Below are positions 16,359-25,495 of a stretch of DNA of 64,000 nucleotides, in pieces. The position numbers were made by a program, and so were the translations under genes. How positions within the stretch are numbered: the stretch's first letter is position 1; each line of letters starts with the position of its first letter. Below the pieces are notes generated by a model. That model did no database searches, was not told where the DNA came from, and was given only the letters and a program-made list of their open reading frames with translations. The DNA comes from Vibrio hepatarius (lineage in GTDB: Bacteria; Pseudomonadota; Gammaproteobacteria; Enterobacterales; Vibrionaceae), in NCBI RefSeq assembly GCF_018860525.1, contig NZ_JAHKPM010000015.1, positions 1-64,000 of the forward strand, in the 5' to 3' direction.

Positions 16359-17837
16359 CTATGAAAGCAGTTCTCTAAGCGTTAGAGGTGTTTGAGTCAA
16401 ACCAAGACTCTGTGCTGCTGTCATACCACTCTTACCTTGGTAGCATAAGTTATGCCATGCTCTAAATATATCTAGTAATGGTAATAAACCTCCAGGGCGG
16501 AGTTTACGTCTAGGCTCATTGATAAAGTCTTCAAAAAGTGCTTGAAATCTATGCTGATAAAAGGCGGTTTGACGCACGCTCGCTTTGCTAAGCCATTCTT
16601 TAGGTTGATTATTATCTCCAGCAAGGTAACAAATGCCCTTAGAAGCGCCATCGGCTGTGGTGATTGCCCAGCGGTCTCGCCACCACCCCATATGAAGGAT
16701 ATCAATTTTGTCGATACTATTGCTACTCCTCCAGCCTTTATCTTCCTCTACATACATCAGGTCGATATTTTGACGCTGGATTCTTGATAGGCCAACGCTC
16801 AATGCTGCAGAGCGTAACACAGGATCTTGAGGGAGATACATAGTCACTCTTCGCTCATTGTTACAAAGTGAAAGGACATGTAAAAAATGTGCGTATGAAG
16901 TATAGGGTGGCCTGATTAGAGCGCCTTTGGTTGGGTAATGAAGATGACTTAAATTGCCCATGGGATCTTCGACATTACTCCTAGCTAGAATAGCTTGGTA
17001 TTTTTGGTCAATTCGCTCTTTCAATACCAAAGATCCTGAGGGAATCGGTGTATATGCCTCTAGAGAATATTCATGACTTACAAGCCGAGAAGAGGGTTGG
17101 TAGGGATCGTGGTCAATACTGCCCTGCGGCTCTTCATTTCCAGAGTAATTAACGTGCTGGCATAGTATGTAGCCAGTTTGAGCCTCACCAGTAACGAACC
17201 AAAGCACACCATTATTGCTTTTAGGTTGTAATGGTAGGTAATCGGATGCTAATTCATATTGATTGGCGTGATTAACCCAGCGAGCATCGAACATAGCCAG
17301 TTTTCGACGGCATCTACTGGCAATATGATCTAAATGGTCATAGAAGGTTTTTGGGTTGATTTCTAACTTGCGACAAATCTCACGTACAGAATATCCAGTG
17401 AAAAGAAACCCCAGTAAGCTTTCTTGGAAGGATAGTTTATGATTTGTGCCAGACCATTTATCAACAAAGGTTGATTGACATAGTTTGCAACGATAACGTT
17501 GGCGGTCACCACTATAGCCAAAAGCATGATATACGTGCTTGTGAGTGTGAACGGAAAGACCAAAGTGTTCACAATAACTATTTCGGCAGGCGGGTAAACC
17601 GTCACTGTGAAGTTGTCTTAAACGGTGTAACTCGTTTATGACTTCTTGGTTGTTAAGTAAGGGGGGAAAAGCGCCACATTCCCGACAAACCATCGTAGGT
17701 CGTTTGGGATTAGCATGTTGCAGCACATATCTATACGCTTCGCTCAGTCCAAAATTACTACACGCCAATGTTTTACAAAAATTGAGTTGCAACCCATCTG
17801 CTTCCATAGGCAGTTTGCCAGATATCACTATTTCCAC
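16359..17837 (-). CDS. Zinc-ribbon/HTH protein of transposase-like make-up
   Basis: 492 residues, family not firmly recognised. Three cysteine clusters are visible: CRECGAFP at about 51-58, a CRNSYCEHFG/HTHKHVYH stretch at about 84-105, and YRCKLCQSTFVDKW near 114-127. Then comes a helix-turn-helix, GYSVREICRKLEINPKTFYDHL. This zinc-ribbon plus HTH order is seen in the InsA half of IS1-like transposases. The remaining 300 residues have scattered acidic residues but no DDE pattern I can assign. There are no visible inverted repeats or target duplications. It could be a domesticated transposase relative or a DNA-binding regulator. It lies 55 bp downstream of deoD on the same strand. Confidence 0.6.
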   Translation of the reverse strand: MEIVISGKLPMEADGLQLNFCKTLACSNFGLSEAYRYVLQHANPKRPTMVCRECGAFPPLLNNQEVINELHRLRQLHSDGLPACRNSYCEHFGLSVHTHKHVYHAFGYSGDRQRYRCKLCQSTFVDKWSGTNHKLSFQESLLGFLFTGYSVREICRKLEINPKTFYDHLDHIASRCRRKLAMFDARWVNHANQYELASDYLPLQPKSNNGVLWFVTGEAQTGYILCQHVNYSGNEEPQGSIDHDPYQPSSRLVSHEYSLEAYTPIPSGSLVLKERIDQKYQAILARSNVEDPMGNLSHLHYPTKGALIRPPYTSYAHFLHVLSLCNNERRVTMYLPQDPVLRSAALSVGLSRIQRQNIDLMYVEEDKGWRSSNSIDKIDILHMGWWRDRWAITTADGASKGICYLAGDNNQPKEWLSKASVRQTAFYQHRFQALFEDFINEPRRKLRPGGLLPLLDIFRAWHNLCYQGKSGMTAAQSLGLTQTPLTLRELLS

Positions 17838-17891
17838 CTCGGAATTATTAAAGCTACCGAAGCAACCCGCTTGGTAGCAAAATATGATTCG

Positions 17892-18602
17892 TTATATGTT
17901 GATGGCTGTTTCTAGTGCCACTTTCATCATGTCATCGAAAGACTCCTGGCGTTCTTCTGAACTGAGCTTTTCTCCACGTATAATGTGATCAGAGACAGTT
18001 AGAATCGTCAGCGCTTTTGCTCCATGATCGGCTGCAACGCCATAAATACCAGCAGCTTCCATATCAATACCTAAGATACCGAGCTTCTTCATCTTTTCGA
18101 AAATCTCAGATTCTGGGGTGTAAAAAAGATCAGCTGAGAAAACGTTACCAACTTTGATTGATACATTCTGTGAACGTGCTTGTTTAACCGCTTCTTCTAA
18201 TAAACCAAAATCTGCAATTGCAGCAAAGTCATGATCATTGAATCGTATACGGTTTACTTTGGAGTCCGTTGATGCGCCCATGCCAATAACGATATCCATT
18301 AAATTAACATCATCTCTTACCGCACCACAGCTACCTATACGGATAATATTTTTCACACCATACTCTGTGATAAGTTCATGTACATAGATACTAGATGATG
18401 GGATCCCCATACCGTGGCCCATAACAGATATACATTGTCCTTTGTATGAGCCTGTATAGCCGAACATGTTGCGTACATCACAAACTTGTTTGGCATCTTC
18501 AAGAAAAGTTTCCGCAATGTATTTAGCCCTTAACGGATCGCCTGGCATTAAAACCGTTTCTGCGAAATCATCTGGATGAGCATTAATGTGTGGGGTTGCC
18601 AT
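17892..18602 (-). CDS. deoD: Purine nucleoside phosphorylase DeoD
   Basis: 236 residues, the usual length of hexameric bacterial [34 protein letters not shown] is near-identical in type to other enterobacterial and Vibrio DeoD proteins; the phosphate-binding [18 protein letters not shown] for nucleoside binding and the acid VSDHIIRGE are all present. It converts purine (deoxy)nucleosides and phosphate to the free base and (deoxy)ribose 1-phosphate. It is not next to the deoCAB genes, as in other vibrios where extra deoD copies occur. A CRP-like site lies upstream. Confidence 0.97.
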   Translation of the reverse strand: MATPHINAHPDDFAETVLMPGDPLRAKYIAETFLEDAKQVCDVRNMFGYTGSYKGQCISVMGHGMGIPSSSIYVHELITEYGVKNIIRIGSCGAVRDDVNLMDIVIGMGASTDSKVNRIRFNDHDFAAIADFGLLEEAVKQARSQNVSIKVGNVFSADLFYTPESEIFEKMKKLGILGIDMEAAGIYGVAADHGAKALTILTVSDHIIRGEKLSSEERQESFDDMMKVALETAINI

Positions 18603-18945
18603 AGTATTTACTCCGAATAATTAGTCAATATAACTTCTGATCACTAATTGTGTTGATTTGAAAATCGGTAGGGGAATACTAGCCAGATCTGGTTTGCTGC
18701 CATGAGATGCACATCACAAAAGTCACTGTTATCGTTACTGTTACTTGTGGTGATAACGTTTTATGTTGAAAGAGTTAAAGCAATCGATTTGCAAAAAAAG
18801 ATTGTTTTTTATTTGACCTCAAAGTGTTGTGAACAAGTATCTAACCTTAACTTATACAAATTTAAATATTGTACAAATAAAAGAACCTGTGCTATTTCTT
18901 ATACAAGAATTTTTTTTGTATACCATTCAACTGAGGACTCAGAAC
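18603..18945. other. Divergent intergenic region deoD/ybgA-like
   Basis: 343 bp, AT-rich. It holds the CRP-like site; open frames run through it (upstream extension of the YbgA-like frame to 18829) but lack a good ribosome binding site and family similarity. Confidence 0.5.
18703..18718. promoter_or_regulatory. Possible CRP site
   Basis: TGAGATGCACATCACA has the TGTGA-N6-TCACA spacing with one mismatch in the left half. It is about 100 bp upstream of deoD, whose E. coli counterpart operon is CRP-controlled, and 228 bp upstream of the divergent YbgA-like gene. Confidence 0.4.
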
Positions 18946-19896
18946 ATGACAAACTCGATTAAAGTGGGTATCAGCTCTTGTGTTTTAGGGGAAAACGTTC
19001 GTTTTGACTCCGGGCATAAAACCAGCAAATTTGTGACCAAAGAATTAACGCCATATTTTGAATTTGTTCCTGTATGCCCAGAAGTTGGTATGGGAATGCC
19101 TGTTCCGCGTCCTACGATTCGTTTGATATCTGACCAAGAAAGAGTTGCATTGGTTGAGACCAAAAATCCTGACATTGAACACACGGCTAAAATGCTGGAT
19201 TTTTCCGAGCAAAAAGTTGGGGAACTTAAGAACCAAGATTTGTGTGGATACATAGTTTGTGCTAAGTCGCCTACCTGTGGTATGGAACGAGTTAAAATAT
19301 ATCGTAAAGGTGGGGCGGAAAACACCGGTGTTGGGCTCTTTACTCAAGAATTGATGAAACAAATGCCGTGGTTGCCTGTAGAGGAAGACGGCCGTTTAAA
19401 TGATCCAGTGCTAAAAGAAAATTTTATCGCACGAATATTTGTGCTGAGAGATTTTTATGACTCGATGGGAGACGAGCCTACCGCAGGAAAATTAGTTGCT
19501 TTCCATTCACGATACAAACTGACTTTGATGGCCCATCATCCTCAATCCTATAAAAATTTGGGCCGATTGGTCGCGAATATTAAAGATTATGACTCAAATA
19601 CTTTTTACCAAATGTACAGAGAAGGTTTAATGAAAGCGGTTGTTCATCGAGCGAGCAGAAAAAACAACACGAATGTGTTGATGCATCTACAAGGCTACTT
19701 CAAACGAGCTCTCGGTAAAGATGAAAAAGTTGAATTATGCAGAGTGATAGAAGATTATCGTCAGGGAATTTTACCCTTATTGGCTCCAATTACTTTAATT
19801 AAACATTATTTGGCGGCGTATCCAGATGAGTATCTATCAGAGCAGAAGTTTTTACAGCCTCACCCTCAGGAAATGAGGCTGAGGTACGGGTTATAA
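18946..19896 (+). CDS. DUF523-DUF1722 protein (YbgA/YbbK-like fusion)
   Basis: 316 residues from ATG 18946, preceded by GAGGAC; the longer open frame from 18829 has no homology before this point. The N-terminal DUF523 part (VGISSCVLGENVRFDSGHK, FVPVCPEVGMGMPVPRPTI, CAKSPTCGMERVKIY) has cysteines at conserved positions; the C-terminal DUF1722 part is YbgA-like (FHSRYKLTLMAHHPQSYKNLGRL). Function unknown; in E. coli ybgA lies upstream of the photolyase gene phr, as here with a MerR gene between. The stop is one base before the MerR start, so the three genes form one operon. Confidence 0.9.
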   Translation: MTNSIKVGISSCVLGENVRFDSGHKTSKFVTKELTPYFEFVPVCPEVGMGMPVPRPTIRLISDQERVALVETKNPDIEHTAKMLDFSEQKVGELKNQDLCGYIVCAKSPTCGMERVKIYRKGGAENTGVGLFTQELMKQMPWLPVEEDGRLNDPVLKENFIARIFVLRDFYDSMGDEPTAGKLVAFHSRYKLTLMAHHPQSYKNLGRLVANIKDYDSNTFYQMYREGLMKAVVHRASRKNNTNVLMHLQGYFKRALGKDEKVELCRVIEDYRQGILPLLAPITLIKHYLAAYPDEYLSEQKFLQPHPQEMRLRYGL

Positions 19897-19897
19897 A

Positions 19898-20689
19898 ATG
19901 AAGAAATACGCCATTAGAGAAATCTCTGAAATGACCGGGGTTAAGCCAGTAACCTTAAGGGCTTGGCAGAGAAGATATAGCTTGATTGAACCTGAAAGAA
20001 CGCCAAAAGGTCATAGACTCTATACCCAAAAGCATATTGATTTAATTGATAAAATTCAAGGATGGTTGAACAAAGGAGTATCAATAGGTAAGGTCAAAGC
20101 TCTTATAGAAGCAGGCAACAGTGAATCTATCAATATGATAGATAATGATACTCAGTTAGAGGATGTTGAATCTGTACTAGATGCCTTAGCCAACTTGAAC
20201 AAAGGTCAGGCTGAAACTCTTATTAATGCTGTGGTAAAAGAGTATCCGCTCAAGGTCGTCGATAGTCAGTTCATTCAACCAATACTGAAGGCGCTGTTTC
20301 CCGTCAGACAATGTTTGCGTACACTTCAATCAGGTTTGTTTCATTCATTAATGTTGAACAAGTTGAACTCGGTCATTGAGTCTGAGAATAAAGCAACTCG
20401 CTCTGGCAAGGCTCTGGTTATTAGCATACTTGGCAATACCGATATTGGTTCTCGTTTGATGGCACTGTCGTTGGTTGGAAAGGGGTACAATATTACCATG
20501 TTGGATGAAGTTGATGATTTATCGGGATTAGTTATTCATCCTGCAGTTGAGGAGTTTTCTCTTATTAGTATCTACAGTGCTAGAGCTATCAGTGAATCTC
20601 AATTGGCGGCGCTTAACCAATTAGAGGCTACGTTTTCTGGGCAAATAATGGTTTCTGAACTTCTACAACAGTTACGGTGTGAACAGTGA
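19898..20689 (+). CDS. MerR-family regulator, CarH/LitR-like with degenerate B12 domain
   Basis: 263 residues. The N-terminal MerR winged helix is clear (YAIREISEMTGVKPVTLRAWQRRYSLIEPERTPKGHRLYT). The rest follows the CarH/LitR light-regulator plan: a helical cap (about 85-160), then a Rossmann-like domain with LVISILGNTDIGSRLMALSLVGKGYNITMLDE. In B12-binding relatives this segment carries DxHxxG; here the cobalamin-ligand His is absent. It sits between a YbgA-like gene and a photolyase, which suggests control of the DNA-repair operon, but by a signal other than cobalamin. The stop overlaps the photolyase GTG start. Confidence 0.85.
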   Translation: MKKYAIREISEMTGVKPVTLRAWQRRYSLIEPERTPKGHRLYTQKHIDLIDKIQGWLNKGVSIGKVKALIEAGNSESINMIDNDTQLEDVESVLDALANLNKGQAETLINAVVKEYPLKVVDSQFIQPILKALFPVRQCLRTLQSGLFHSLMLNKLNSVIESENKATRSGKALVISILGNTDIGSRLMALSLVGKGYNITMLDEVDDLSGLVIHPAVEEFSLISIYSARAISESQLAALNQLEATFSGQIMVSELLQQLRCEQ

Positions 20690-22101
20690 AGCTTGTTTGG
20701 TTAAGACGAGACTTAAGAACTGATGATAATACGGCTTTAATTGAAGCCCTCAGTTATGGTCAACCTGTCGTCTGTATTTATATCGCAACGCATGAAACAT
20801 GGAAAAATCATGGTTTAGCACCTATTCAAGCCGACTTAATATTTCGAAGGTTACAGCAACTTAGCCAGGAGTTGGCAGCGCTAAACATTGATTTGTTATA
20901 CGACGAGGTTCCACAGTTTTCAGATAGTGTATTGCGGGTTGCCGATGTTGCCAAAAGCCTGAAGGCTGACACAGTATTTGTAAATCGTGAATATGAAGTG
21001 GATGAATGCCAGCGTGATGATTGCTTGGTCAGCCAATTATTAGCCGATAACATCCATGTAAAATGCTGCGAAGATAAATGTATTTTTGCACCAGGAACAA
21101 TAATTAATAAGCAAGGTCGTTACTTTAAAGTCTTCACTCCGTATAAAAATGCATACCTTGCCAAGCTTGGTCAACAGTCGTTCGAGGTCAAAAAAACGCC
21201 AAAGGGAGTAGTATTACCCACACCAGAAGCGGTGAGGTCATTGCTGTTCCATCAAGATTCTTCTTTTAGCTACCCAAGAAAAAACAGTACGGCATGGCAT
21301 GCAGATACGCACTCTATTATTGCTGAGCTAAGAGACTTTGATGCCAAGCATGTAGATCGTTATGCTAGTGATCGTGATTTTCCATCCATTTCTGGCACCA
21401 GTAGACTGTCCCCCTATCTCGCCATTGGAGCTTTATCAGTTCGTCAATGTATGGCTCGACTTATGTATGGTCAAACACTACCTTTAAACCAAGGACGAGC
21501 AGTGTGGCAAAGTGAATTGATATGGCGAGAGTTCTATCAACATCTTATCTATTTTGAAGCTAAGCTCTGTAAAGGACGTTGCTTTCTTACTTGGGGTGAA
21601 GGTGTTACTTGGCACAATGATAGTCAATGGATTGAAGCGTGGAAAATGGGTCAAACGGGCTACCCCATAGTGGACGCTGCTATGCGACAACTTAATCATA
21701 CAGGATGGATGCATAATCGTCTTAGGATGATTGTTGCCAGCTTCCTTATTAAGGATCTCCATATTGATTGGCGAATAGGTGAGAGATATTTTATCAACAA
21801 TCTTATTGATGGTGACTACGCCTCCAATAATGGAGGGTGGCAGTGGTGTGCTTCTACTGGGTGTGATGGACAACCCTATTTCAGGATCTTTAACCCTATT
21901 ACGCAAGGAGAGCGATTTGATCCATCTGGAGCCTTCATCCGACACTGGTTACCTGAATTAGCCGAGGTACCAGATTCCTATATTCATAAGCCTTGGGCGT
22001 GTCCGGATGTAAGAAACGTGTCATATCCTGATCCAATAGTTGATCATAAGGTCGAGAGGGAAGTAACCTTACGCCTTTATAAGGAAGCTAAGGACGCTTA
22101 A
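20686..22101 (+). CDS. phrB: Deoxyribodipyrimidine photolyase (class I CPD)
   Basis: 471 residues, almost the same length as E. coli PhrB. The start is GTG 20686 within the MerR stop (GTGA). MKLVWLRRDLRTDDNTAL opens the N-terminal antenna-cofactor domain; the FAD domain shows SGTSRLSPYLAIGALSVRQC, VWQSELIWREFYQHL, YPIVDAAMRQLNHTGWMHNRLRM and DGDYASNNGGWQW. It splits cyclobutane pyrimidine dimers using blue light. Third gene of the ybgA-merR-phr operon and two bases before the L,D-transpeptidase start, which may be read through. Confidence 0.97.
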   Translation: MKLVWLRRDLRTDDNTALIEALSYGQPVVCIYIATHETWKNHGLAPIQADLIFRRLQQLSQELAALNIDLLYDEVPQFSDSVLRVADVAKSLKADTVFVNREYEVDECQRDDCLVSQLLADNIHVKCCEDKCIFAPGTIINKQGRYFKVFTPYKNAYLAKLGQQSFEVKKTPKGVVLPTPEAVRSLLFHQDSSFSYPRKNSTAWHADTHSIIAELRDFDAKHVDRYASDRDFPSISGTSRLSPYLAIGALSVRQCMARLMYGQTLPLNQGRAVWQSELIWREFYQHLIYFEAKLCKGRCFLTWGEGVTWHNDSQWIEAWKMGQTGYPIVDAAMRQLNHTGWMHNRLRMIVASFLIKDLHIDWRIGERYFINNLIDGDYASNNGGWQWCASTGCDGQPYFRIFNPITQGERFDPSGAFIRHWLPELAEVPDSYIHKPWACPDVRNVSYPDPIVDHKVEREVTLRLYKEAKDA

Positions 22102-22102
22102 C

Positions 22103-23008
22103 ATGCTGCGTATTCTTCTCCCTCTTTTATGTTGCTTTAGTCTGAATGTGTTGGCGGTAACTTATCAAATGCCAGCAGAAGGGAGCAATATTGTTGGGCG
22201 AACCCAATATCACCAAGTGGTAGAAGGTGAAAGCCTTTCAGACATAGCAAAGCGCTATGATGTCGGTTTTTTATCTTTAATGGCGGCTAACAAAGGTGTC
22301 GACCCTTTCTTGCCTGCTGAAAACTATGTCTTGATTATCCCAACTCGTATCATACTTCCGAGTGTACCAAGAGAAGGTATTGTTATTAATCTTGCTGAGC
22401 TTCGCTTGTACTATTTCCAGCCAGAAAATAATGTGGTGCATATTTTTCCAGTGGGGATTGGACGAATTGGTAGGGATACGCCGGAAATGGCGACAAGTAT
22501 CAGTCAGAAAAAGCGTAATCCAACCTGGAAGCCGCCAAAATCAATTCGTAAAGAATACCGAGAAAAAGGTATCGACTTACCAAACATTGTGCCAGCAGGC
22601 CCTGACAATCCGCTTGGAGATTATGCAATGCGATTGGCTTATGGTATTGGTGAGTACCTTATTCATGGAACAAACAAAGATTTTGGTATTGGACTTCGTG
22701 TAAGCTCAGGTTGTATCCGTATGGATCCGAAAGATATTGATTGGTTGTTTCCCAAAGTGGATTTAGGCGAAAAAGTGAGAGTTATTAATGAGCCAATTAA
22801 AGTTGCACTTGAGCCTGATCGGAGTGTGTTTGTTGAAGCACACGAGCCATTGACCCGAAGCGATGGTAGTAAAAAGCCGTTAGTGTTACCTGAGGAATTA
22901 CGATGGTGGTTAGACGAATTCGAGCTATCTGATGTTAAAGCAAAAGCGGTCATCCTAGCCCAAAATGGTGTACCCGTTGAAGTGGTTTCACCTGATTTTA
23001 TTGATTGA
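22103..23008 (+). CDS. L,D-transpeptidase with LysM domain
   Basis: 301 residues: signal peptide (LRILLPLLCCFSLNVLA), LysM motif at about 32-78 (HQVVEGESLSDIAKRYDVGFLSLMAANKGVDP), then a YkuD catalytic domain with LIHGTNKDFGIGLRVSSGCIRM; the nucleophile is Cys204. It acts in the periplasm on tetrapeptide stems, making 3-3 cross-links and, in some members, linking Lpp to peptidoglycan. Convergent with an lpp gene, the likely substrate, across a shared terminator. Similar to Vibrio LdtA in type; I do not assign the symbol firmly. Confidence 0.92.
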   Translation: MLRILLPLLCCFSLNVLAVTYQMPAEGSNIVGRTQYHQVVEGESLSDIAKRYDVGFLSLMAANKGVDPFLPAENYVLIIPTRIILPSVPREGIVINLAELRLYYFQPENNVVHIFPVGIGRIGRDTPEMATSISQKKRNPTWKPPKSIRKEYREKGIDLPNIVPAGPDNPLGDYAMRLAYGIGEYLIHGTNKDFGIGLRVSSGCIRMDPKDIDWLFPKVDLGEKVRVINEPIKVALEPDRSVFVEAHEPLTRSDGSKKPLVLPEELRWWLDEFELSDVKAKAVILAQNGVPVEVVSPDFID

Positions 23009-23028
23009 TAAATTTTGACTAAAAAAAC

Positions 23029-23058
23029 AGAAAGGGCCTGTGTTCACAGACCCTTTCT
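23029..23058. terminator. Shared bidirectional terminator (ldt/lpp)
   Basis: AGAAAGGG-CCTGTG (23029-23042) pairs with CACAGA-CCCTTTCT (23045-23058) with a short TT loop and small mismatch; A7 upstream and downstream T/A tracts allow use from both sides between convergent genes. Confidence 0.85.
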
Positions 23059-23076
23059 AATCGAATATTGACAGAC

Positions 23077-23304
23077 TTACTTTGTGTAAGACTGGGCAAT
23101 GTTGTCGATGCGCTCGTTAGCACGTTCAGCTTCTTCACGAGCTGACATTGACTCAGATTTAAGTGCCTGAACATCTTGGCTTAGCTGGCTAACCTGATTG
23201 CTTAGCTCGTCAAGTTTTGCTGAAGATGCGTCGTCTGGGCCTGAAGCACAACCTGCGAGAAAAAGTACAGAAGAGGCCGCAGCTGCGATCAACATTTTGT
23301 TCAT
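23077..23304 (-). CDS. lpp: Braun-type major outer-membrane lipoprotein Lpp
   Basis: 75 residues. Lipobox LFLAGC gives a lipidated Cys19, then an alpha-helical heptad coiled coil (SAKLDELSNQVSQLSQDVQALKS...) that forms a trimer. The C-terminus is SYTK, so a terminal Lys is available for covalent attachment to peptidoglycan diaminopimelate, as in E. coli Lpp (which ends YRK). AAGGAG precedes the start. The L,D-transpeptidase that could make this bond is the convergent neighbour. Confidence 0.93.
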   Translation of the reverse strand: MNKMLIAAAASSVLFLAGCASGPDDASSAKLDELSNQVSQLSQDVQALKSESMSAREEAERANERIDNIAQSYTK

Positions 23305-23652
23305 AGAAGAACTCCTTGCATGTAAAGTATCAAAAAGACGTCCTATACTTTTACGCTCATATAGTGACGATTCCTAAAGTGTAGACTCTATTCTGCCTGT
23401 CAAAAAGCAAGGGAAAGTCAAAAAAACCCAAGAATTTAAGCAATTATCGAATTAATTGATACATGTCTCACAGCCAGTGGATGTAAATGTTAATGTTCTA
23501 ACTAGAATGAGTACCAAACCAAGATGAAATGGAAAATTTCTGTGATCTCTACCCACTCCTACACTTTCAGGGTATCATGGCGCGTTTTTTTAATTTCCGT
23601 GTTTGGGTTTAAACAAAAGTAAGACTGAGACACACATAAACAGGAGAATACT
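23305..23652. other. Divergent intergenic region lpp/DEAD helicase
   Basis: 348 bp. On the lpp side a TTGACA box lies at 23399-23404 (minus strand) about 95 bp from the lpp start, a plausible -35, but the -10 is poor. No gene seen. Confidence 0.4.
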
Positions 23653-24981
23653 TTGCACTTTAGAGAGTTAGGGTTAGACAATCGCTTATTGAAAAATCTT
23701 AAGCATTTTGATTTTAAGCAAGCTACAGAAATCCAGCAGCAAGCCATACCGGTGTCTATAGCTGGAAAAGACTTGCTTGCTTCTTCAAAAACAGGCTCAG
23801 GAAAAACGCTTGCGTTTGTGTTACCTATGCTACACAAGTCCTTAAAGAACAAAGCATTTTCTGCCAAAGATCCCCGAGGAGTTATTCTTGCCCCTACTCG
23901 AGAATTGGCAAAACAGGTGTATGGTGAGTTACGCTCTATGTTGGGTGGGCTGTCTTATGAGGCGACGTTAATTGTTGGTGGTGAAAACTTTAACGACCAA
24001 GTTAAAGCGTTGCGCCGTTACCCAAAGTTTATTGTCGCTACACCCGGTCGTTTGGCTGATCATCTTGAACATCGTTCGTTGTATTTGGATGGGCTGGAGA
24101 CTCTGATTCTAGATGAAGCTGACCGTATGTTGGATTTAGGCTTTGCCCCTGAGCTGCGCCGGATTAGCAGTGCAGCCAAGCATCGCCGTCGCCAAACTTT
24201 GATGTTCTCAGCGACACTTGATCATGCTGAAGTCAACAGCATTGCGTATGAAATGTTGGATGCTCCAAAGCGAATTGCAATAGGAGTTTCAAACGAGCAG
24301 CATAAGGACATTACTCAGACATTTTATCTTTGTGATCACCTCGATCACAAAGAATTGGTTTTAGAACGTATATTACAGGAAGCTGAATATAAACAGTTAA
24401 TTATATTTACAGCAACTCGTGTTGATACTGAGCGTCTGACTGAAAAACTCAATGCAAATAAATTAAAAGCTGTCGCCTTAAGTGGGAATCTTAATCAAAC
24501 TCAGCGAAACACAATCATGAGCCAATTTGAACGTGCCGTATTTAAGATTTTGGTTACAACGGATGTTGCCTCTCGTGGGCTCGATATCGCCAATGTGACT
24601 CATGTGGTCAACTTTGATATGCCAAAGCATACCGAAGAATACGTCCATCGTGTTGGCCGTACAGGTAGAGCGGGAAATAAAGGTGATGCCCTTTCTTTAG
24701 TTGGCCCCAAAGATTGGGATAGCTTTAAACGTATTGAAACCTATTTACAGCAGGATATTACTTTCTCTGAATTAGAAGGCCTCAAAGGGAAGTTCAAAGG
24801 CGTGAAACCTAAAAAAACAGACTACCGAGTTAAGAATAAAGTGGTTAAGAAGTCTAAGCCAACTAGTAAAAAGCTGAGCAAAAAACCAGTGCAACGCGAC
24901 AAAGGTTTTTACCAGAATGTTGCTGTAGGTGATTCGGTCTTTATTCCGAAAAAGAAAATTTTACCTAAAGATGATGATTAA
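23653..24981 (+). CDS. DEAD-box ATP-dependent RNA helicase
   Basis: 442 residues. The start is TTG 23653, supported by CAGGAGAA at proper spacing and by the family start HFRELGLDNRLLKNL. Q motif FKQATEIQQQAIP, motif I SSKTGSGKT, Ia PTRELA, II DEAD, III SAT, V TTDVASRGLDIANV and VI HRVGRTGRAG are intact. After about residue 375 comes a very basic tail (KPKKTDYRVKNKVVKKSKPTSKKLSKK) likely to bind RNA. Probably works in ribosome assembly or mRNA decay in the cold, like SrmB or RhlE; I do not assign a symbol. Confidence 0.93.
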   Translation: MHFRELGLDNRLLKNLKHFDFKQATEIQQQAIPVSIAGKDLLASSKTGSGKTLAFVLPMLHKSLKNKAFSAKDPRGVILAPTRELAKQVYGELRSMLGGLSYEATLIVGGENFNDQVKALRRYPKFIVATPGRLADHLEHRSLYLDGLETLILDEADRMLDLGFAPELRRISSAAKHRRRQTLMFSATLDHAEVNSIAYEMLDAPKRIAIGVSNEQHKDITQTFYLCDHLDHKELVLERILQEAEYKQLIIFTATRVDTERLTEKLNANKLKAVALSGNLNQTQRNTIMSQFERAVFKILVTTDVASRGLDIANVTHVVNFDMPKHTEEYVHRVGRTGRAGNKGDALSLVGPKDWDSFKRIETYLQQDITFSELEGLKGKFKGVKPKKTDYRVKNKVVKKSKPTSKKLSKKPVQRDKGFYQNVAVGDSVFIPKKKILPKDDD

Positions 24982-25007
24982 ATTTATTTAGTATTTAAAA
25001 AACATAA

Positions 25008-25078
25008 GGTTGAAAGCGAAAATCTTTACTCTTTCAACCTATTATATCTATAAAAACCACCACATTTGGTGGTTTTTT
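25008..25078 (+). terminator. Double hairpin terminator after the helicase
   Basis: GGTTGAAAG (25008-25016) pairs with CTTTCAACC (25031-25039); directly after, AAAACCACCA (25053-25062) pairs with TGGTGGTTTT (25067-25076) followed by a T-run, a strong intrinsic terminator. Confidence 0.85.
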
Positions 25079-25079
25079 T

Positions 25080-25495
25080 GTTAGTTACAGCTCAAACTAT
25101 ATTTAGTATTTAAAACTTTAGATAAAACAAAATTTCCCCATACTTTTCATAGGTATCGAGTGCATAAAAATTTCATTTTTAACGGGCAACTATCCAGCCT
25201 CTACATAGAGAAATTTTTATCCTAATGTTTGAATTTTTAAATGAAGCCTAAGAATGAAAAATATAATGCCAAAAGATACTTACTGTCTGGCTGCATTTTG
25301 ATAAAAATAATGATTGCATTTAGAGTTCTGAATGTTTAAACGAGTTCAAACTTTGAGCTTTTAATTCGTTAAAAAGTTCTTTGTCATCACGTTTTATAAT
25401 TAAGACTATGAATCATATCCTTTAATTTATTTATAACAAATATGAAACATATTTAGTCTAAATTTTAACCGTAAATTCAGATAAAGGAAGATAAC
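25080..25495. other. AT-rich region before the sphingomyelinase
   Basis: About 415 bp of AT-rich DNA without a credible gene. It must hold the sphingomyelinase promoter; ATAAAGGAAG just before 25496 is the ribosome binding site. Confidence 0.5.

Noticed and set aside
18829..18945. N-terminal extension of the DUF523/DUF1722 frame
   Set aside because: Homology starts at ATG 18946, which has a good ribosome binding site; the extension is AT-rich leader sequence.
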